Of a DNA stretch of 64,000 nt, positions 8,399-17,404 are shown piece after piece. This DNA is from VXNE01 sp965206615 (GTDB lineage Bacteria > Pseudomonadota > Gammaproteobacteria > Pseudomonadales > Azotimanducaceae). Where the stretch lies: contig CBDBKI010000004.1 of assembly GCA_965206615.1 (NCBI GenBank), forward strand, positions 558,001-622,000, written 5' to 3'. A program made the position numbers and the translations under genes. The notes beneath the pieces were generated by a model. That model saw only the letters and a list, made by a program, of their open reading frames with translations, was not told the DNA's origin and made no database searches. Every line of letters starts with the position of its first letter. Position 1 is the stretch's first letter.

Positions 8399-9778
8399 AT
8401 GGCCGAGAAAGACAAGCTGCTGCGCGGCCGGTTCGCCGAGCGCACGGATGCCGGCGTGGAGCAGTTCACGGCGTCCGTCGCCTTCGACCGGCGCTTGTAC
8501 CGGTACGACCTGCGGGGGTCGATCGCCCATGCCGAGATGCTGGCCGGTGCGGGGGTGCTCACGGAGGACGAGCGCGCGGCCATCGTGGCCGGTCTCGAAG
8601 CGCTTGGCGAGGAGATCGAGGCGGGCGACTTCGAGTGGTCGGATGCCCTCGAAGACGTCCATATGAACATCGAGGCGCGACTGACCGAGCGCATCGGAGA
8701 GGCCGGCAAGAAGCTCCACACCGGACGTTCGCGCAACGACCAGGTCGCGACCGACCTGCGCCTCTATCTGCGCGACGAGGTGGACGCCATCGTCGGCTTG
8801 CTCGATGAGCTCATGGCCGGTCTCGTGGACCTCGCGGAACGCCATGCGGCCGACCCGATGCCGGGCTTCACCCATCTGCAAACGGCGCAGCCGGTGACGT
8901 TCGGCCACCACCTGCTCGCATGGTTCGAGATGGCCCACCGGGACCGCGCGCGGTTCTCCGACTGCCGGACGCGGCTCAACGTCTCGCCTCTCGGGGCCGC
9001 GGCGCTTGCGGGGACCACGTTTCCGATCGACCGGTCGGTCACGGCGGCGGCGCTCGGCTTCGAGGGCATCGCCGCGAATTCCCTGGATGCGGTCAGTGAC
9101 CGCGACTTTGCGATCGAGTTCTGTGCGGCCGCCTCGCTGTGCGCCGTACACCTGTCGCGCTGGTGCGAGGAACTGGTGCTCTGGACGTCGCAGCAGTTCG
9201 GCTTCATCGAGCTGCCGGATGCGTTCTGCACCGGATCGAGCATCATGCCGCAGAAGAAGAACCCGGATGTTCCCGAACTGGTGCGCGGGAAGACGGGGCG
9301 CGTCATCGGCCACCTGATGGGCCTCCTGGTGCTGATGAAGGGGCAGCCGCTCGCGTACAACCGGGACAACCAGGAGGACAAGGAACCGGTCTTCGACACC
9401 GCGGACACCCTGCGGGCGTGCCTTGCCGCGATGCGCGATATCGTGGCGGCGATGCGTCCGGACACGTCCGCGATGCGTCGGGCCGCCGAGCTCGGCTATG
9501 CCACCGCGACGGATCTCGCGGACTACCTGGTGAAGCGCGGCCTCCCGTTTCGCGACGCCTACGACACCGTGGGGCGTGTGGTCCGGGACGCGCAGGAACG
9601 GGGCATCGCCCTGTCGGAAGTGCCCCTCGCGGACCTGCGCGGCTTCCACGACTCGATCGGGGAGGACGTCTACGGCGTGCTCTCGCTCGAGGGGTCGCTG
9701 GCTGCGCGGGATCATCCCGGCGGGACGGCGCCGGAGCGCGTACGCGCGGCCGCCGCGGCCGCCCGCCGCCGCATCTGA
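8399..9778 (+). CDS. argH: argininosuccinate lyase
   Basis: A 459-residue homotetrameric enzyme that splits argininosuccinate into arginine and fumarate, the last step of arginine synthesis. The fumarase/aspartase-superfamily signature GSSIMPQKKNPD contains the catalytic serine loop; other family segments are VHMNIEARL, HTGRSRNDQVATDLRL, FTHLQTAQPVTFGHHLLAW and YNRDNQEDKEP. Length and start match the family. The divergent spacing from hemC is 99 bases, which must hold both promoters; a TATATGA at 8358 is a possible -10 element for one of them. Confidence 0.97.
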   Translation: MAEKDKLLRGRFAERTDAGVEQFTASVAFDRRLYRYDLRGSIAHAEMLAGAGVLTEDERAAIVAGLEALGEEIEAGDFEWSDALEDVHMNIEARLTERIGEAGKKLHTGRSRNDQVATDLRLYLRDEVDAIVGLLDELMAGLVDLAERHAADPMPGFTHLQTAQPVTFGHHLLAWFEMAHRDRARFSDCRTRLNVSPLGAAALAGTTFPIDRSVTAAALGFEGIAANSLDAVSDRDFAIEFCAAASLCAVHLSRWCEELVLWTSQQFGFIELPDAFCTGSSIMPQKKNPDVPELVRGKTGRVIGHLMGLLVLMKGQPLAYNRDNQEDKEPVFDTADTLRACLAAMRDIVAAMRPDTSAMRRAAELGYATATDLADYLVKRGLPFRDAYDTVGRVVRDAQERGIALSEVPLADLRGFHDSIGEDVYGVLSLEGSLAARDHPGGTAPERVRAAAAAARRRI

Positions 9779-9819
9779 TCGCTGCCCGCGCGGGCCCGCC
9801 TGGACGGCCGACGGGACGC

Positions 9820-9825
9820 TATACT
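9820..9825 (+). promoter_or_regulatory. probable -10 element (TATACT) of the lptM-lysA operon
   Basis: TATACT lies 31 bases upstream of the lptM start codon, in the short gap after argH. It matches the sigma-70 -10 consensus at five of six positions. The -35 region (CGCCTG at 17-bp spacing) is poor, so strength cannot be judged. Confidence 0.4.
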
Positions 9826-9855
9826 GCGCCCTCGGGCGGTCTTGGACGGAGTGCT

Positions 9856-9996
9856 ATGCGTTGGCTTGTCGTGGCGGCGTGGTGCGCGATGGCGGCGACG
9901 TGCGGGCACAAGGGGCCGCTCTACCTCCCGGAAGACACAGGCACGGCATGTTTGGTCGCATCGACAATGTCCTCGGGATTGAAGATGTCCCCCTGA
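9856..9996 (+). CDS. lptM: small LptM/YifL-like lipoprotein
   Basis: A 46-residue protein too short for most gene finders. It starts MRWLVVAAWCAMAATC, a short signal peptide with a lipobox-like end, followed by GHKGPLYLPE, which matches the CGLKGPLYFP core of LptM (YifL), the lipoprotein that assists assembly of the LptD LPS translocon in the outer membrane. The residue before the cysteine is Thr, not the usual Gly/Ala/Ser. The gene overlaps the first 49 bases of lysA in another frame. The lptM-lysA-dapF order is typical of Gammaproteobacteria. Confidence 0.7.
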   Translation: MRWLVVAAWCAMAATCGHKGPLYLPEDTGTACLVASTMSSGLKMSP

Positions 9997-11213
9997 CCGC
10001 CATCGCGGATGCGGTCGGCACGCCGGCCTACGTCTATTCGAGGGCTGCGATCGAGGACCGCTTCCGGCGCCTCTCGAAAGCCCTGCAGCCGGGGCCGGCG
10101 CGGATCTGCTATGCGGTCAAGGCCAACGGCAACCTCGCGATCCTGGCGTTGATGAAGGAACTCGGCGCCGGTTTCGACATCGTCTCGGGTGGTGAACTCG
10201 AGCGCGTACTGCGCGCCGGCGGGGAGCCACGCGATGTGGTGTTCTCCGGCGTGGGCAAGTCCGTCGCCGAGATCGACTTCGCCCTCAAGGTCGGGATCGG
10301 CTGCTTCAACGTGGAGAGCGCGCCGGAACTGGCGCGGCTAGAGGCGCGCGCGCGGCTCCTGTCCCGCGTGGCCCCTGTCTCCATACGGGTCAATCCCGAC
10401 GTCGACGCGCAGACGCACCGGTACATCTCGACGGGCCGCAAGGAAAACAAGTTCGGCGTGCCGGAGGACGTGGCCATGGCCATGTACCGCCATGCCGCGG
10501 CCTCGGAGGTCCTGGACGTACGCGGCATCGACTGTCACATCGGATCGCAGATCGCCGCGCTCGAGCCGTATGCGGCAGCGTGCGACCGCCTGTTCAGCAT
10601 GGTCGACGCCCTCACCGCGGAAGGTATCGGCGTCGTCCACGTGGACCTCGGTGGCGGCTTCGGGGTTCGCTACAGCGACGAAGCCGTGTTCGACGTGGAA
10701 GCGTACGGGCGCGAAGTCGCGACACGCGTGTTCGCGCGCGGCCTGGAACTGCTCGTCGAGCCGGGACGCTATCTCGTCGCCGATGCCGGCGTGCTCCTCA
10801 CCCGGGTGGAGTACCTCAAGCCGGGGACAGGTGTGGGGACACCCAACTTCGCCGTGGTGGATGCGGCGATGAACGACCTCATTCGCCCGGCGCTCTACGG
10901 GGCGCACCACGACGTACAGGCGGCCGTCCCGAGCGATGCCACGCCGCGCGCATGGGACATCGTCGGTCCGGTCTGCGAGACCGGCGACTTCCTGGCCCTC
11001 GACCGACCCCTTGCGATCGAGGACGGGGCGCTGCTCGCGGTGTGCGGCGCCGGCGCATACGGCATGGTGCTGAGTTCCAACTACAACACCCGTGGCCGCG
11101 CGGCCGAGGTGCTGGTTTCCGGCGGCGACTTCCGCGTGGTCCGGCGGCGCGAGACGGTGGGCGATCAGTTGGCACTCGAGACTCCGACGACAGAAACAGA
11201 AACAGCGCCATGA
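9948..11213 (+). CDS. lysA: diaminopimelate decarboxylase
   Basis: A 421-residue PLP enzyme making L-lysine from meso-diaminopimelate. Lys58 in CYAVKANGN binds PLP; HIGSQI, DLGGGFG, EPGRYLVADAG and CGAGAYGMVLSSNYN are further family motifs, the last holding the active-site residues from the partner subunit. The ATG at 9948 falls within lptM. Its stop overlaps the dapF start as ATGA, so lysA and dapF are probably coupled in translation. DapF makes the substrate that LysA uses. Confidence 0.97.
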   Translation: MFGRIDNVLGIEDVPLTAIADAVGTPAYVYSRAAIEDRFRRLSKALQPGPARICYAVKANGNLAILALMKELGAGFDIVSGGELERVLRAGGEPRDVVFSGVGKSVAEIDFALKVGIGCFNVESAPELARLEARARLLSRVAPVSIRVNPDVDAQTHRYISTGRKENKFGVPEDVAMAMYRHAAASEVLDVRGIDCHIGSQIAALEPYAAACDRLFSMVDALTAEGIGVVHVDLGGGFGVRYSDEAVFDVEAYGREVATRVFARGLELLVEPGRYLVADAGVLLTRVEYLKPGTGVGTPNFAVVDAAMNDLIRPALYGAHHDVQAAVPSDATPRAWDIVGPVCETGDFLALDRPLAIEDGALLAVCGAGAYGMVLSSNYNTRGRAAEVLVSGGDFRVVRRRETVGDQLALETPTTETETAP

Positions 11214-12056
11214 AGTTGCGTTTCGCAAAGATGCACGGCATCGGCAACGACTTCATGGTGCTTGATCTCGTCACGCAGAACGTGGAGTTGACGGCGGACC
11301 GCATCAAGCGCTGGAGCGACCGGCGCACGGGGGTCGGGTTCGACCAGTTGCTCGCGGTGATGCCCCCGTCGGATCCGACGGCGGACTTCCGCTACCGGAT
11401 CTTCAACCGGGACGGGACACAAGCCGAACAGTGCGGCAACGGCGCCCGGTGTTTCGCGAAGTTCGTCCGCGACCACGGCCTGTCGGTGAAGCAGAGCCTC
11501 GACCCTCGAGACGTCGAGCGGGTTGGTGCGCACGCGGATGCTCGAGGACGATCGCGTGGAGGTGGACATGGGTACACCCGGCCTGGAGCCGGGGGACGTT
11601 CCGTTTCGTCCGGAGCTGGCGGAACCGTTGCCGGACGGCGTGCGTTACCGGCTCCCGGTGGCCGATGGGGAGGTCGTGGTCGCGCCGGTATCGATCGGCA
11701 ATCCGCACGCGGTCATCGAGATCGACGACATTGTCAACGCGCCGGTGAAGCGGCTCGGGATGCAGGTGCAGGCCTCCGAGGCCTTCCCGGAAGGCGTGAA
11801 CGTGGGGTTCCTGCAGATCGTGGAACCGGGCTTCGCGCGGCTTCGCGTTTTCGAACGCGGCGCCGGCGAGACCCGCGCCTGCGGCAGCGGCGCGTGTGCC
11901 GCCATGGTGTTCGGCAGATTGACGGGACAACTCGAGTCCCGCGTGACGGTTTCGCTGCGGGGCGGCGAGGTGCAACTCCGTTGGCCCGGGGAGGGCGAGA
12001 GCGTCACCATGACGGGGCCGGCGGCGCAGATCTACGAGGGTCAGATCCGGGCCTGA
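11210..12056 (+). pseudogene. dapF: diaminopimelate epimerase, interrupted by a one-base frameshift
   Basis: The N-terminal part reads MKLRFAKMHGIGNDFMVLD and contains catalytic Cys75 (AEQCGNGARC); the C-terminal part carries the second catalytic cysteine (ETRACGSGACAAM). They lie in different frames. The break is at the CCC run 11503-11505: dropping one C joins GLSVKQSLD directly to LETSSGLVRTRMLE, which is what DapF proteins show. DapF converts LL- to meso-diaminopimelate for lysine and peptidoglycan and is normally essential, so a sequencing error is more likely than a dead gene, unless another route exists elsewhere in the genome. Confidence 0.9.
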
Positions 12057-12143
12057 TCGCGCGGGAGAAGTCGCGCCGGCCCGATGCGTCACGCCACATG
12101 TGGTCACGGTGTAGTCTTGATTGGATCCGCCTGCGGAGGCATA

Positions 12144-12557
12144 GTGCCGGGGGTGCATCTCTCGACCATATGGCTCGATACTTCGTATCTCTACCATTTG
12201 ATGGAAGCCCCGGGCACGTTCTCCGCTGCGGAGCGCCGCTTCTTTGCGCGGGAGAACGCGCGCCTCTACGTCAGCGCCGTCTCGATCTGGGAGATGCGGC
12301 TGAAGTTGCGGGCGCGGCATGCGTCCGGGGAGCGCAAGAGCGCGTTCGATCCCAACGACGTCATCGCCTTGCTGGAAGGGCAGGACGTGACGTTTCTGCC
12401 GATGTCCGTGGGTCACGCGGCGCGCGAACTCGCGACCCCCATCGATCACAAGGACCCGTTCGACGAGTTGCTGCTGGTGCAGGCGCAGGAGGAGGAACTC
12501 AAGCTGCTGACCGCCGACCGCCGCATGGCCGGCCACCCGTTGGCGATCGCACTCTAA
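12144..12557 (+). CDS. PIN-domain ribonuclease (VapC-like toxin), no visible antitoxin
   Basis: A 137-residue PIN-domain protein. The acidic residues of the Mg-dependent RNase site are in place: Asp in IWLDTSYL, Glu in SIWEMRL, and two Asp in DPFDELLLVQAQ and LLTADRRM. This matches VapC-type toxins of the subgroup with AQ-E-LLTAD. I chose GTG 12144, preceded by GGAGG with a 4-base gap; an ATG at 12084 adds a stretch with no domain features. No antitoxin gene fits the 87 bases before it. It occupies the place where other Gammaproteobacteria carry a DUF484 gene between dapF and xerC. Confidence 0.75.
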   Translation: MPGVHLSTIWLDTSYLYHLMEAPGTFSAAERRFFARENARLYVSAVSIWEMRLKLRARHASGERKSAFDPNDVIALLEGQDVTFLPMSVGHAARELATPIDHKDPFDELLLVQAQEEELKLLTADRRMAGHPLAIAL

Positions 12558-12562
12558 CCGGC

Positions 12563-13540
12563 ATGCGGGACTTGCGCGCCGGCGAAGCGGGCTCCAGGGC
12601 CAGGCAGACTGGATCGGCTCCCGGGGGCGGCAGCGGGGACGATACGCAGCCGCCCGCGCAAGCGGACCCGCTGCTCGACCGCTACCTCGACTACCTCACG
12701 CACGAGAGACGCTGCTCGACGCACACGCTCGACGCCTATCGGCGCGATCTTTGTGCGTTCCGGTCGAGCGTGGACTGCGATGGCTGGGCGGACTGCAAGC
12801 CCCACCACGTACGCGAGCATCTCGCGCGCCTCCACGCCCGCGGTCGCGCGCCGCGCACCATCGCGCGCAGCCTGTCGAGCCTGCGCGCATTCTTCGCCTT
12901 CCTCGTGCGCCGGGAAATGGTCACTGCGAATCCGGCCGCCGGGGTGGTCGCGCCGAAGCGGGGCAGGCCGCTGCCGAAGGCCCTCGACATCGACCAGGCC
13001 GCGAAGCTGTTCGATGCAAAGGCGGCTTCGAGGACGGAGTTGCGCGACCGCGCGATGCTGGAGGTGCTCTACGGCTGCGGCGTGCGCCTGGCGGAGCTCG
13101 TCGGGATCGATCTGCGGGACGTGGATCTCGCCAACGGCTTCGTCACCGTCACCGGCAAGGGCAACAAGACGCGGATCTTGCCGCTCGGAGAGCCTGCCGT
13201 GCAGGCCATCGAAGCCTGGCTCGCCACCCGCCCGGGGATTCCGGCCTCGGCGCCGCTCTTCACGGGACGGGGCGCCAACCGTATCAGTCCGCGCACGGTG
13301 CAGGTCCGGTTGAAGAAGCTGTCGGCGGCGCAGCTCGGCACGGATGCCCTGCATCCACACATGCTGCGACACAGCTTCGCCAGCCACCTCCTCGAGTCGA
13401 GCGGTGACCTGCGCGCCGTGCAGGAGTTGCTCGGTCATGCGGACATCTCGACCACGCAGATCTACACGCACCTCGACTTCCAGCACCTGGCGAAGGTCTA
13501 CGACGCCGCACACCCGCGGGCCAAGGCCCGGGACGCATGA
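12563..13540 (+). CDS. xerC: tyrosine recombinase XerC
   Basis: A 325-residue tyrosine recombinase that, with XerD, resolves chromosome dimers at dif. The core-binding domain runs to about residue 115; the catalytic residues are visible as Arg in GCGVRLAELVG, Lys in TGKGNKTRILPL, His-x-x-Arg in HMLRHSFASHLL, His in LGHADISTTQ and Tyr in TQIYTHLDF. The ATG at 12563 gives about 33 residues before the usual core; an internal start would shorten this. The stop overlaps the ATG of the next gene (ATGA), as in other xerC-HAD pairs. Confidence 0.95.
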   Translation: MRDLRAGEAGSRARQTGSAPGGGSGDDTQPPAQADPLLDRYLDYLTHERRCSTHTLDAYRRDLCAFRSSVDCDGWADCKPHHVREHLARLHARGRAPRTIARSLSSLRAFFAFLVRREMVTANPAAGVVAPKRGRPLPKALDIDQAAKLFDAKAASRTELRDRAMLEVLYGCGVRLAELVGIDLRDVDLANGFVTVTGKGNKTRILPLGEPAVQAIEAWLATRPGIPASAPLFTGRGANRISPRTVQVRLKKLSAAQLGTDALHPHMLRHSFASHLLESSGDLRAVQELLGHADISTTQIYTHLDFQHLAKVYDAAHPRAKARDA

Positions 13541-14250
13541 TCGAACTCGTCACGTTCGATCTCGACAACACGCTCTGGGAGACGGACAACGTGATCCGCC
13601 GGGCGGAGACCGCGAGCCGGGAGTGGATGACGCGGCGCGTCCCGGAGTTCGGCGAGCGTTTCGACAGCGCGTCCCTTTGGGCGTTGCGGGCCGAGGTCGT
13701 GGAGTCGCAGCCGGAGATCGCCCATGACGTCTCGCAGTTGCGCCTCGCGGTGCTGCGTCGGGCGGCCCGGGTGTGCGGGTGTTCCGACGAGCAGGCGCGC
13801 AGCCATGCCGCCGGCGCCTTCGAAGAGTTCCTGCGTCTGCGCCACGAGATTTCCTACTACGAGGGCGCGCTGGAAACCCTGGACCTCCTCGTGGATCGCT
13901 ACACCCTCGGAGCGTTGACGAACGGCAACGCGGACTTCGCGCGTCTCGGGCTCGACCGGTATTTCGCCTTCGGTTTCACGGCGGGCGATGTCGGTGCGAG
14001 CAAGCCGGACCCGGCGATGTTCGAGGCGGCGTTGCGGCACACGGGTGTCTCGCCGTCGGCGACCGTACACGTGGGGGACCAGCCGGTGGACGATATCGAG
14101 GGTGCGCGCGGCGTGGGGATGCACACGATCTGGGTGAACTTTGGCGGCGGGGCGGACGGCTCGGCGGTGGGAGCCAGCGCCGCAGTGTCGCGGTTGGACG
14201 AACTGCCGGCGGTCATCGCGGGGCTTGGCGGGAAGTCGTCCGTCCGTTAG
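13537..14250 (+). CDS. HAD-superfamily phosphatase, YigB-like
   Basis: A 237-residue HAD hydrolase. Motif I TFDLDNTLWE holds the nucleophile Asp and the general acid Asp, motif II LGALTNGNAD the Ser/Thr-type residue, motif III the Lys in VGASKPDPAMF, and motif IV VGDQPVDDIEGA the metal-binding acids. E. coli YigB, in the same place after xerC, dephosphorylates FMN for riboflavin supply; that role is plausible here but rests on gene order. It is the last gene of the lptM-lysA-dapF-xerC operon and converges on thrC. Confidence 0.85.
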   Translation: MIELVTFDLDNTLWETDNVIRRAETASREWMTRRVPEFGERFDSASLWALRAEVVESQPEIAHDVSQLRLAVLRRAARVCGCSDEQARSHAAGAFEEFLRLRHEISYYEGALETLDLLVDRYTLGALTNGNADFARLGLDRYFAFGFTAGDVGASKPDPAMFEAALRHTGVSPSATVHVGDQPVDDIEGARGVGMHTIWVNFGGGADGSAVGASAAVSRLDELPAVIAGLGGKSSVR

Positions 14251-14256
14251 GGAAGC

Positions 14257-15624
14257 TCAGGCCTCCCCGGCGCGCGGAGCGATGAACGCCTTCACCGCAT
14301 CGATGTCGGGCGGTAGCCGTGTTTTCCTTTCTGGCTGGTCGGACAGGCCCTCGAGCAGCGGGTGACGGGCGACATCCTCGCCCACCGCCGCGTTGACCGA
14401 CTCGGGGAACTTCGCCGGGTGGGCCGCCGCAAGGCAGATCATCGGACGGTACTCCGGGAAGCGTTGCGCCGCCGCAATGCCGACGCACGTATGCGGATCG
14501 GCCACGTACCGGTGGCGGGCGTAGAGGTCGGCCATGGCTGCCACCGTGGCCGGTTCGTCGACCGCCGTCGCGAGGATGCCCTCGTCCGTGGGGACGCCTC
14601 CGTCGATGCGGGCCATGCCCTTTGATGCGAAGGCGGACATGAACGCTTTCAGCGCCTGCGGATCGCAGCCGAGCCGGTAGTACACGAACCGCTCAAAGTT
14701 GCTGGCCACCTGGATGTCCATCGACGGGCTGATGGTCTGGCGTGTCTCGCCGAGGCTGTAGACGCCGGTCTGGAAGAAACGCGCCAGGATGTCGTTGTCG
14801 TTGGTGCCGAGCACCAGCTTGTCGATGGGTGCGCCCATGGCGCGCGCGAGGTAGCCGGCCAGAATGTTGCCGAAGTTCCCGGTCGGCACGCTGAACGAGA
14901 CGGGCTCCTCGAAACGCGATGCCGCGTGCAGGTAGTACACCGCCTGGGCGAGGACGCGCGCCCAGTTGACGGAGTTGGCGGCGCCGAGCCCGTGCCGGGC
15001 CTTGAAATCCAGGTCGTTGAACATCGCCTTCACGATGCGTTGGCAGTCGTCGAAGGTGCCGTCGATTGCGATGCAGTGGACGTTGTCGTCCGGGACGGTC
15101 GTCATCTGCAGTTCCTGCAGCGCGCTGGTGCGGCCGTCCGGGTACAGCACGAACACGCCCATGTTGGCGCGGCCCCGAACCCCGGCGATGGCGGCGCTGC
15201 CGGTGTCGCCGCTGGTGGCGCACAGGACGTTGAGCCGCGTCCCGCGGCGCGTCACGATGTACTCGAAGAGCCGCCCGAGTACCTGGAGTGCCACGTCCTT
15301 GAAGGCCAGGGTGGGGCCGTGGAAGAGTTCGAGCACATGCAGGTCGCCGAGATCGACGAGCGGGACGACGTCCGGGTGCCGGAAGGTCGCGAAGGCGTCC
15401 GTGACGATCTCTTCGAGGTCGCCGCGGGGAATGTCGTCGGCGAAACGTGCGAACACCTCGATGGCGAGCAGGGTAAACGGGAGGCCGCGCCAGTCCTGCA
15501 GGCGGTCGGCCAGGGAGGGCAGGGTCTCCGGCAGCAGTAGTCCACCGTCCGGCGCGAGGCCGGTCAGGACTGCGTCCTGGAAGGACAGGGGCGGGGTTGC
15601 GCCGCGCGTGCTGATGTAGCGCAT
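14257..15624 (-). CDS. thrC: threonine synthase
   Basis: A 455-residue PLP enzyme converting O-phosphohomoserine to threonine. It begins MRYISTRGATPPLSFQDAVL and has the PLP lysine Lys109 in GPTLAFKDVAL, plus the phosphate-binding CATSGDTGSAAIAG and FSVPTGNFGNILAG. The length fits the E. coli/yeast-type subgroup. The gene follows selO by 4 bases and the two are probably one transcript. The homoserine genes (thrA, thrB) are not nearby. Confidence 0.97.
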   Translation of the reverse strand: MRYISTRGATPPLSFQDAVLTGLAPDGGLLLPETLPSLADRLQDWRGLPFTLLAIEVFARFADDIPRGDLEEIVTDAFATFRHPDVVPLVDLGDLHVLELFHGPTLAFKDVALQVLGRLFEYIVTRRGTRLNVLCATSGDTGSAAIAGVRGRANMGVFVLYPDGRTSALQELQMTTVPDDNVHCIAIDGTFDDCQRIVKAMFNDLDFKARHGLGAANSVNWARVLAQAVYYLHAASRFEEPVSFSVPTGNFGNILAGYLARAMGAPIDKLVLGTNDNDILARFFQTGVYSLGETRQTISPSMDIQVASNFERFVYYRLGCDPQALKAFMSAFASKGMARIDGGVPTDEGILATAVDEPATVAAMADLYARHRYVADPHTCVGIAAAQRFPEYRPMICLAAAHPAKFPESVNAAVGEDVARHPLLEGLSDQPERKTRLPPDIDAVKAFIAPRAGEA

Positions 15625-15628
15625 CGGG

Positions 15629-17227
15629 TCAGGAGCTGCAGGAGAGCATCGAGCAGCCGGCGCGGTTGCGCGCCCACTCCGGTCGTTTCGCGGCGAACGC
15701 CTCGTTGCCGGGTTGCTCGTCGTAGGGGTGGCGCAGCACGTCCATCAGTTCGTGGATCATCGAATGGTCGCCCTCGGTGGCCTGGTCGATGGCCTGCTGG
15801 GCGAGGTAGTTGCGCAGCACGAAGCGGGGGTTGACGGCGTTCATGCGGGCGATGCGGACGGCCCTGGGGCTGCCATCGTGGCGAACGCGCTCGACCCAGG
15901 TCGCGAGCCATTCCTCGCAACGCGCCCGCACGTCGGCCGTGACCGCGTCGGGCGCGTACCAGGCGTCCATGAGCGGCTCGACGCTCGGGCGGTCGAGGTC
16001 TACCTCTGCGAGGTTTCGGAAGAACACCGTCATGTCCGTTTCGGCCGTGCCGAACAACGCAAACAGTTCGGCAAACAGGCGTTCGTCCCGCTCGCCCTCG
16101 CACCGCGCGAGGCCGAGCTTGGCCGCCGTCATGGTCTCCGACTGCTCGGCGTACTGCCGCGCGAAGTCCTGCAACACGTCCGTGAGGGGTTCGGCGGCGC
16201 CGACGGCGGGGAGGATGGCGTTGGCGAGTTGCAGCAGGTTCCACTGCGCGACGGCCGGCTGTTGGCCGTACCGGTATCGCCGCGTCGCCGCATCGGTGGT
16301 GTTGGGCGTCCAGTCGGGGTCGTAGCCTTCGAGCCAGCCGTACGGCCCGTAGTCGATCGTGAGGCCGAGCACGGACATGTTGTCCGTGTTCATGACGCCG
16401 TGCACGAACCCGACGCGCATCCAGTGCACGATCATCGCAACCGTGTGCGCGGAGACCTCGGCGAACCAGCGTACGTAGCGCTCGGCCGGCGAACCGCCGC
16501 CCGGCAGCTCCGGGAAGTCCGTCGCGATGGTGAAGTCGAGCAGCCGGCGCAGCAGCTCCGTGTCCCGGCGCGCGGCCAGGATCTCGAAGTGCCCGAAGCG
16601 CGTGAACGACGGCGCCACGCGACAGACGACCGCGCCCGGTTCGGCCGCCGGGTGGCCGTCGTAGAGCATGTCGCGCATCACTTCCTCGCCGGTGAGCACG
16701 AGCGACAGCGCGCGCGTGGTCGGCACACCGAGGTGGAACATGGCCTCGCTGCACAGGAACTCGCGCAGCGACGAGCGCAGCACGGCCAGTCCGTCCGCCG
16801 TACGCGAATAGGGGGTCGGGCCCGCTCCTTTCAGTTGCAGCGTCCAGCGCTCGCCCTGACGGTTCACCGTTTCGCCGAGGTTGATGGCGCGGCCATCGCC
16901 GAGCTGCCCGGCCCAGTTGCCGAACTGGTGGCCTCCGTAGCAGGTGGCGATGGGATCCATGCCGGCGAGCACGCGGTTGCCGGCGAAGACGTCGGCGTAG
17001 TGTTTCGCATCGGGAGGGCTTGCCGGGAGCTCGAGCAGGGCCGCCGTCTCGGGCGACCAGGCGATGAGTTTCGGTCTGGATACGGGTTGCGGCAGAACGC
17101 GGGAGTAGCAGGCCCCCGACACCTGTCGGCGGAAGTTCTCCACCACGGGGTCGCCGGGTAGCTCGGCGGCGAAGCGGTTGTCGAAGTGGAGTGCTTCGAG
17201 GGGCATGGCGTGCGGTGCAACGGTCAT
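15629..17227 (-). CDS. selO: SelO protein adenylyltransferase (YdiU/UPF0061)
   Basis: A 532-residue pseudokinase-fold enzyme. SelO transfers AMP from ATP to Ser/Thr/Tyr of target proteins and is linked to redox homeostasis. Family landmarks: CYGGHQFGNWAGQLGDGRAINLGE, LQLKGAGPTPYSR, RSSLREFLCSEAM, the catalytic VHGVMNTDNMSVLG and the DFG-like IDYGPYG. The C-terminus is CSMLSCSS, where many eukaryotic SelO proteins carry selenocysteine; here it is cysteine. The start could be ATG 17227 or the ATG seven codons in. It shares a transcript with thrC. Confidence 0.95.
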   Translation of the reverse strand: MTVAPHAMPLEALHFDNRFAAELPGDPVVENFRRQVSGACYSRVLPQPVSRPKLIAWSPETAALLELPASPPDAKHYADVFAGNRVLAGMDPIATCYGGHQFGNWAGQLGDGRAINLGETVNRQGERWTLQLKGAGPTPYSRTADGLAVLRSSLREFLCSEAMFHLGVPTTRALSLVLTGEEVMRDMLYDGHPAAEPGAVVCRVAPSFTRFGHFEILAARRDTELLRRLLDFTIATDFPELPGGGSPAERYVRWFAEVSAHTVAMIVHWMRVGFVHGVMNTDNMSVLGLTIDYGPYGWLEGYDPDWTPNTTDAATRRYRYGQQPAVAQWNLLQLANAILPAVGAAEPLTDVLQDFARQYAEQSETMTAAKLGLARCEGERDERLFAELFALFGTAETDMTVFFRNLAEVDLDRPSVEPLMDAWYAPDAVTADVRARCEEWLATWVERVRHDGSPRAVRIARMNAVNPRFVLRNYLAQQAIDQATEGDHSMIHELMDVLRHPYDEQPGNEAFAAKRPEWARNRAGCSMLSCSS

Positions 17228-17270
17228 GGGCCCATGTTACCGGACCGCTGCTGCCGAGGTGTCGGGCACG

Positions 17271-17297
17271 AAAAAAAGGGGCGCCGAGGCGCCCCTT
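17271..17297 (-). terminator. intrinsic terminator of amtB
   Basis: On the minus strand, GGGGCGCC and GGCGCCCC arms (17278-17285 and 17288-17295) with a 2-base loop are followed by a run of seven T (17271-17277). This is a canonical rho-independent terminator placed about 107 bases after the amtB stop. It would also insulate selO, which reads the same way, from amtB readthrough. Confidence 0.85.
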
Positions 17298-17354
17298 GGG
17301 GAAGGATGAGCAGGGCCGTCGGACTTCGGATCCGGCACGCCGCTTCGGCTCCAC

Positions 17355-17404
17355 GGGAGTTTCGCTGTAGCGAAACTCCCAACGCGAACGAAGTTCGCGC
17401 GCCC
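17355..17404. repeat. double palindrome directly after amtB (copy of the rho-downstream element)
   Basis: Reading on the minus strand, the amtB stop TAG is followed at once by GGGCGCGCGAAC, a CGCGAAC/GTTCGCG hairpin, then GGGAGTTTCGCT/AGCGAAACTCCC arms (17355-17366 and 17369-17380). This matches 1625-1676 nearly base for base, in the opposite orientation, and the likeness to the 7224-7318 copy continues past the arms (a shared AAGCGGCGTGCC). Confidence 0.85.

Noticed and set aside
12084..12143. ATG 12084 as the start of the PIN protein
   Set aside because: The extra residues have no domain features; GTG 12144 has a Shine-Dalgarno and begins just before the first strand.
10580..13540. A 986-codon uninterrupted plus-strand frame
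   Set aside because: It is the lysA shadow, the dapF 5' part, shifted dapF, PIN shadow and xerC joined by chance because stops are rare in GC-rich DNA. Only the dapF start and xerC parts read as real protein.
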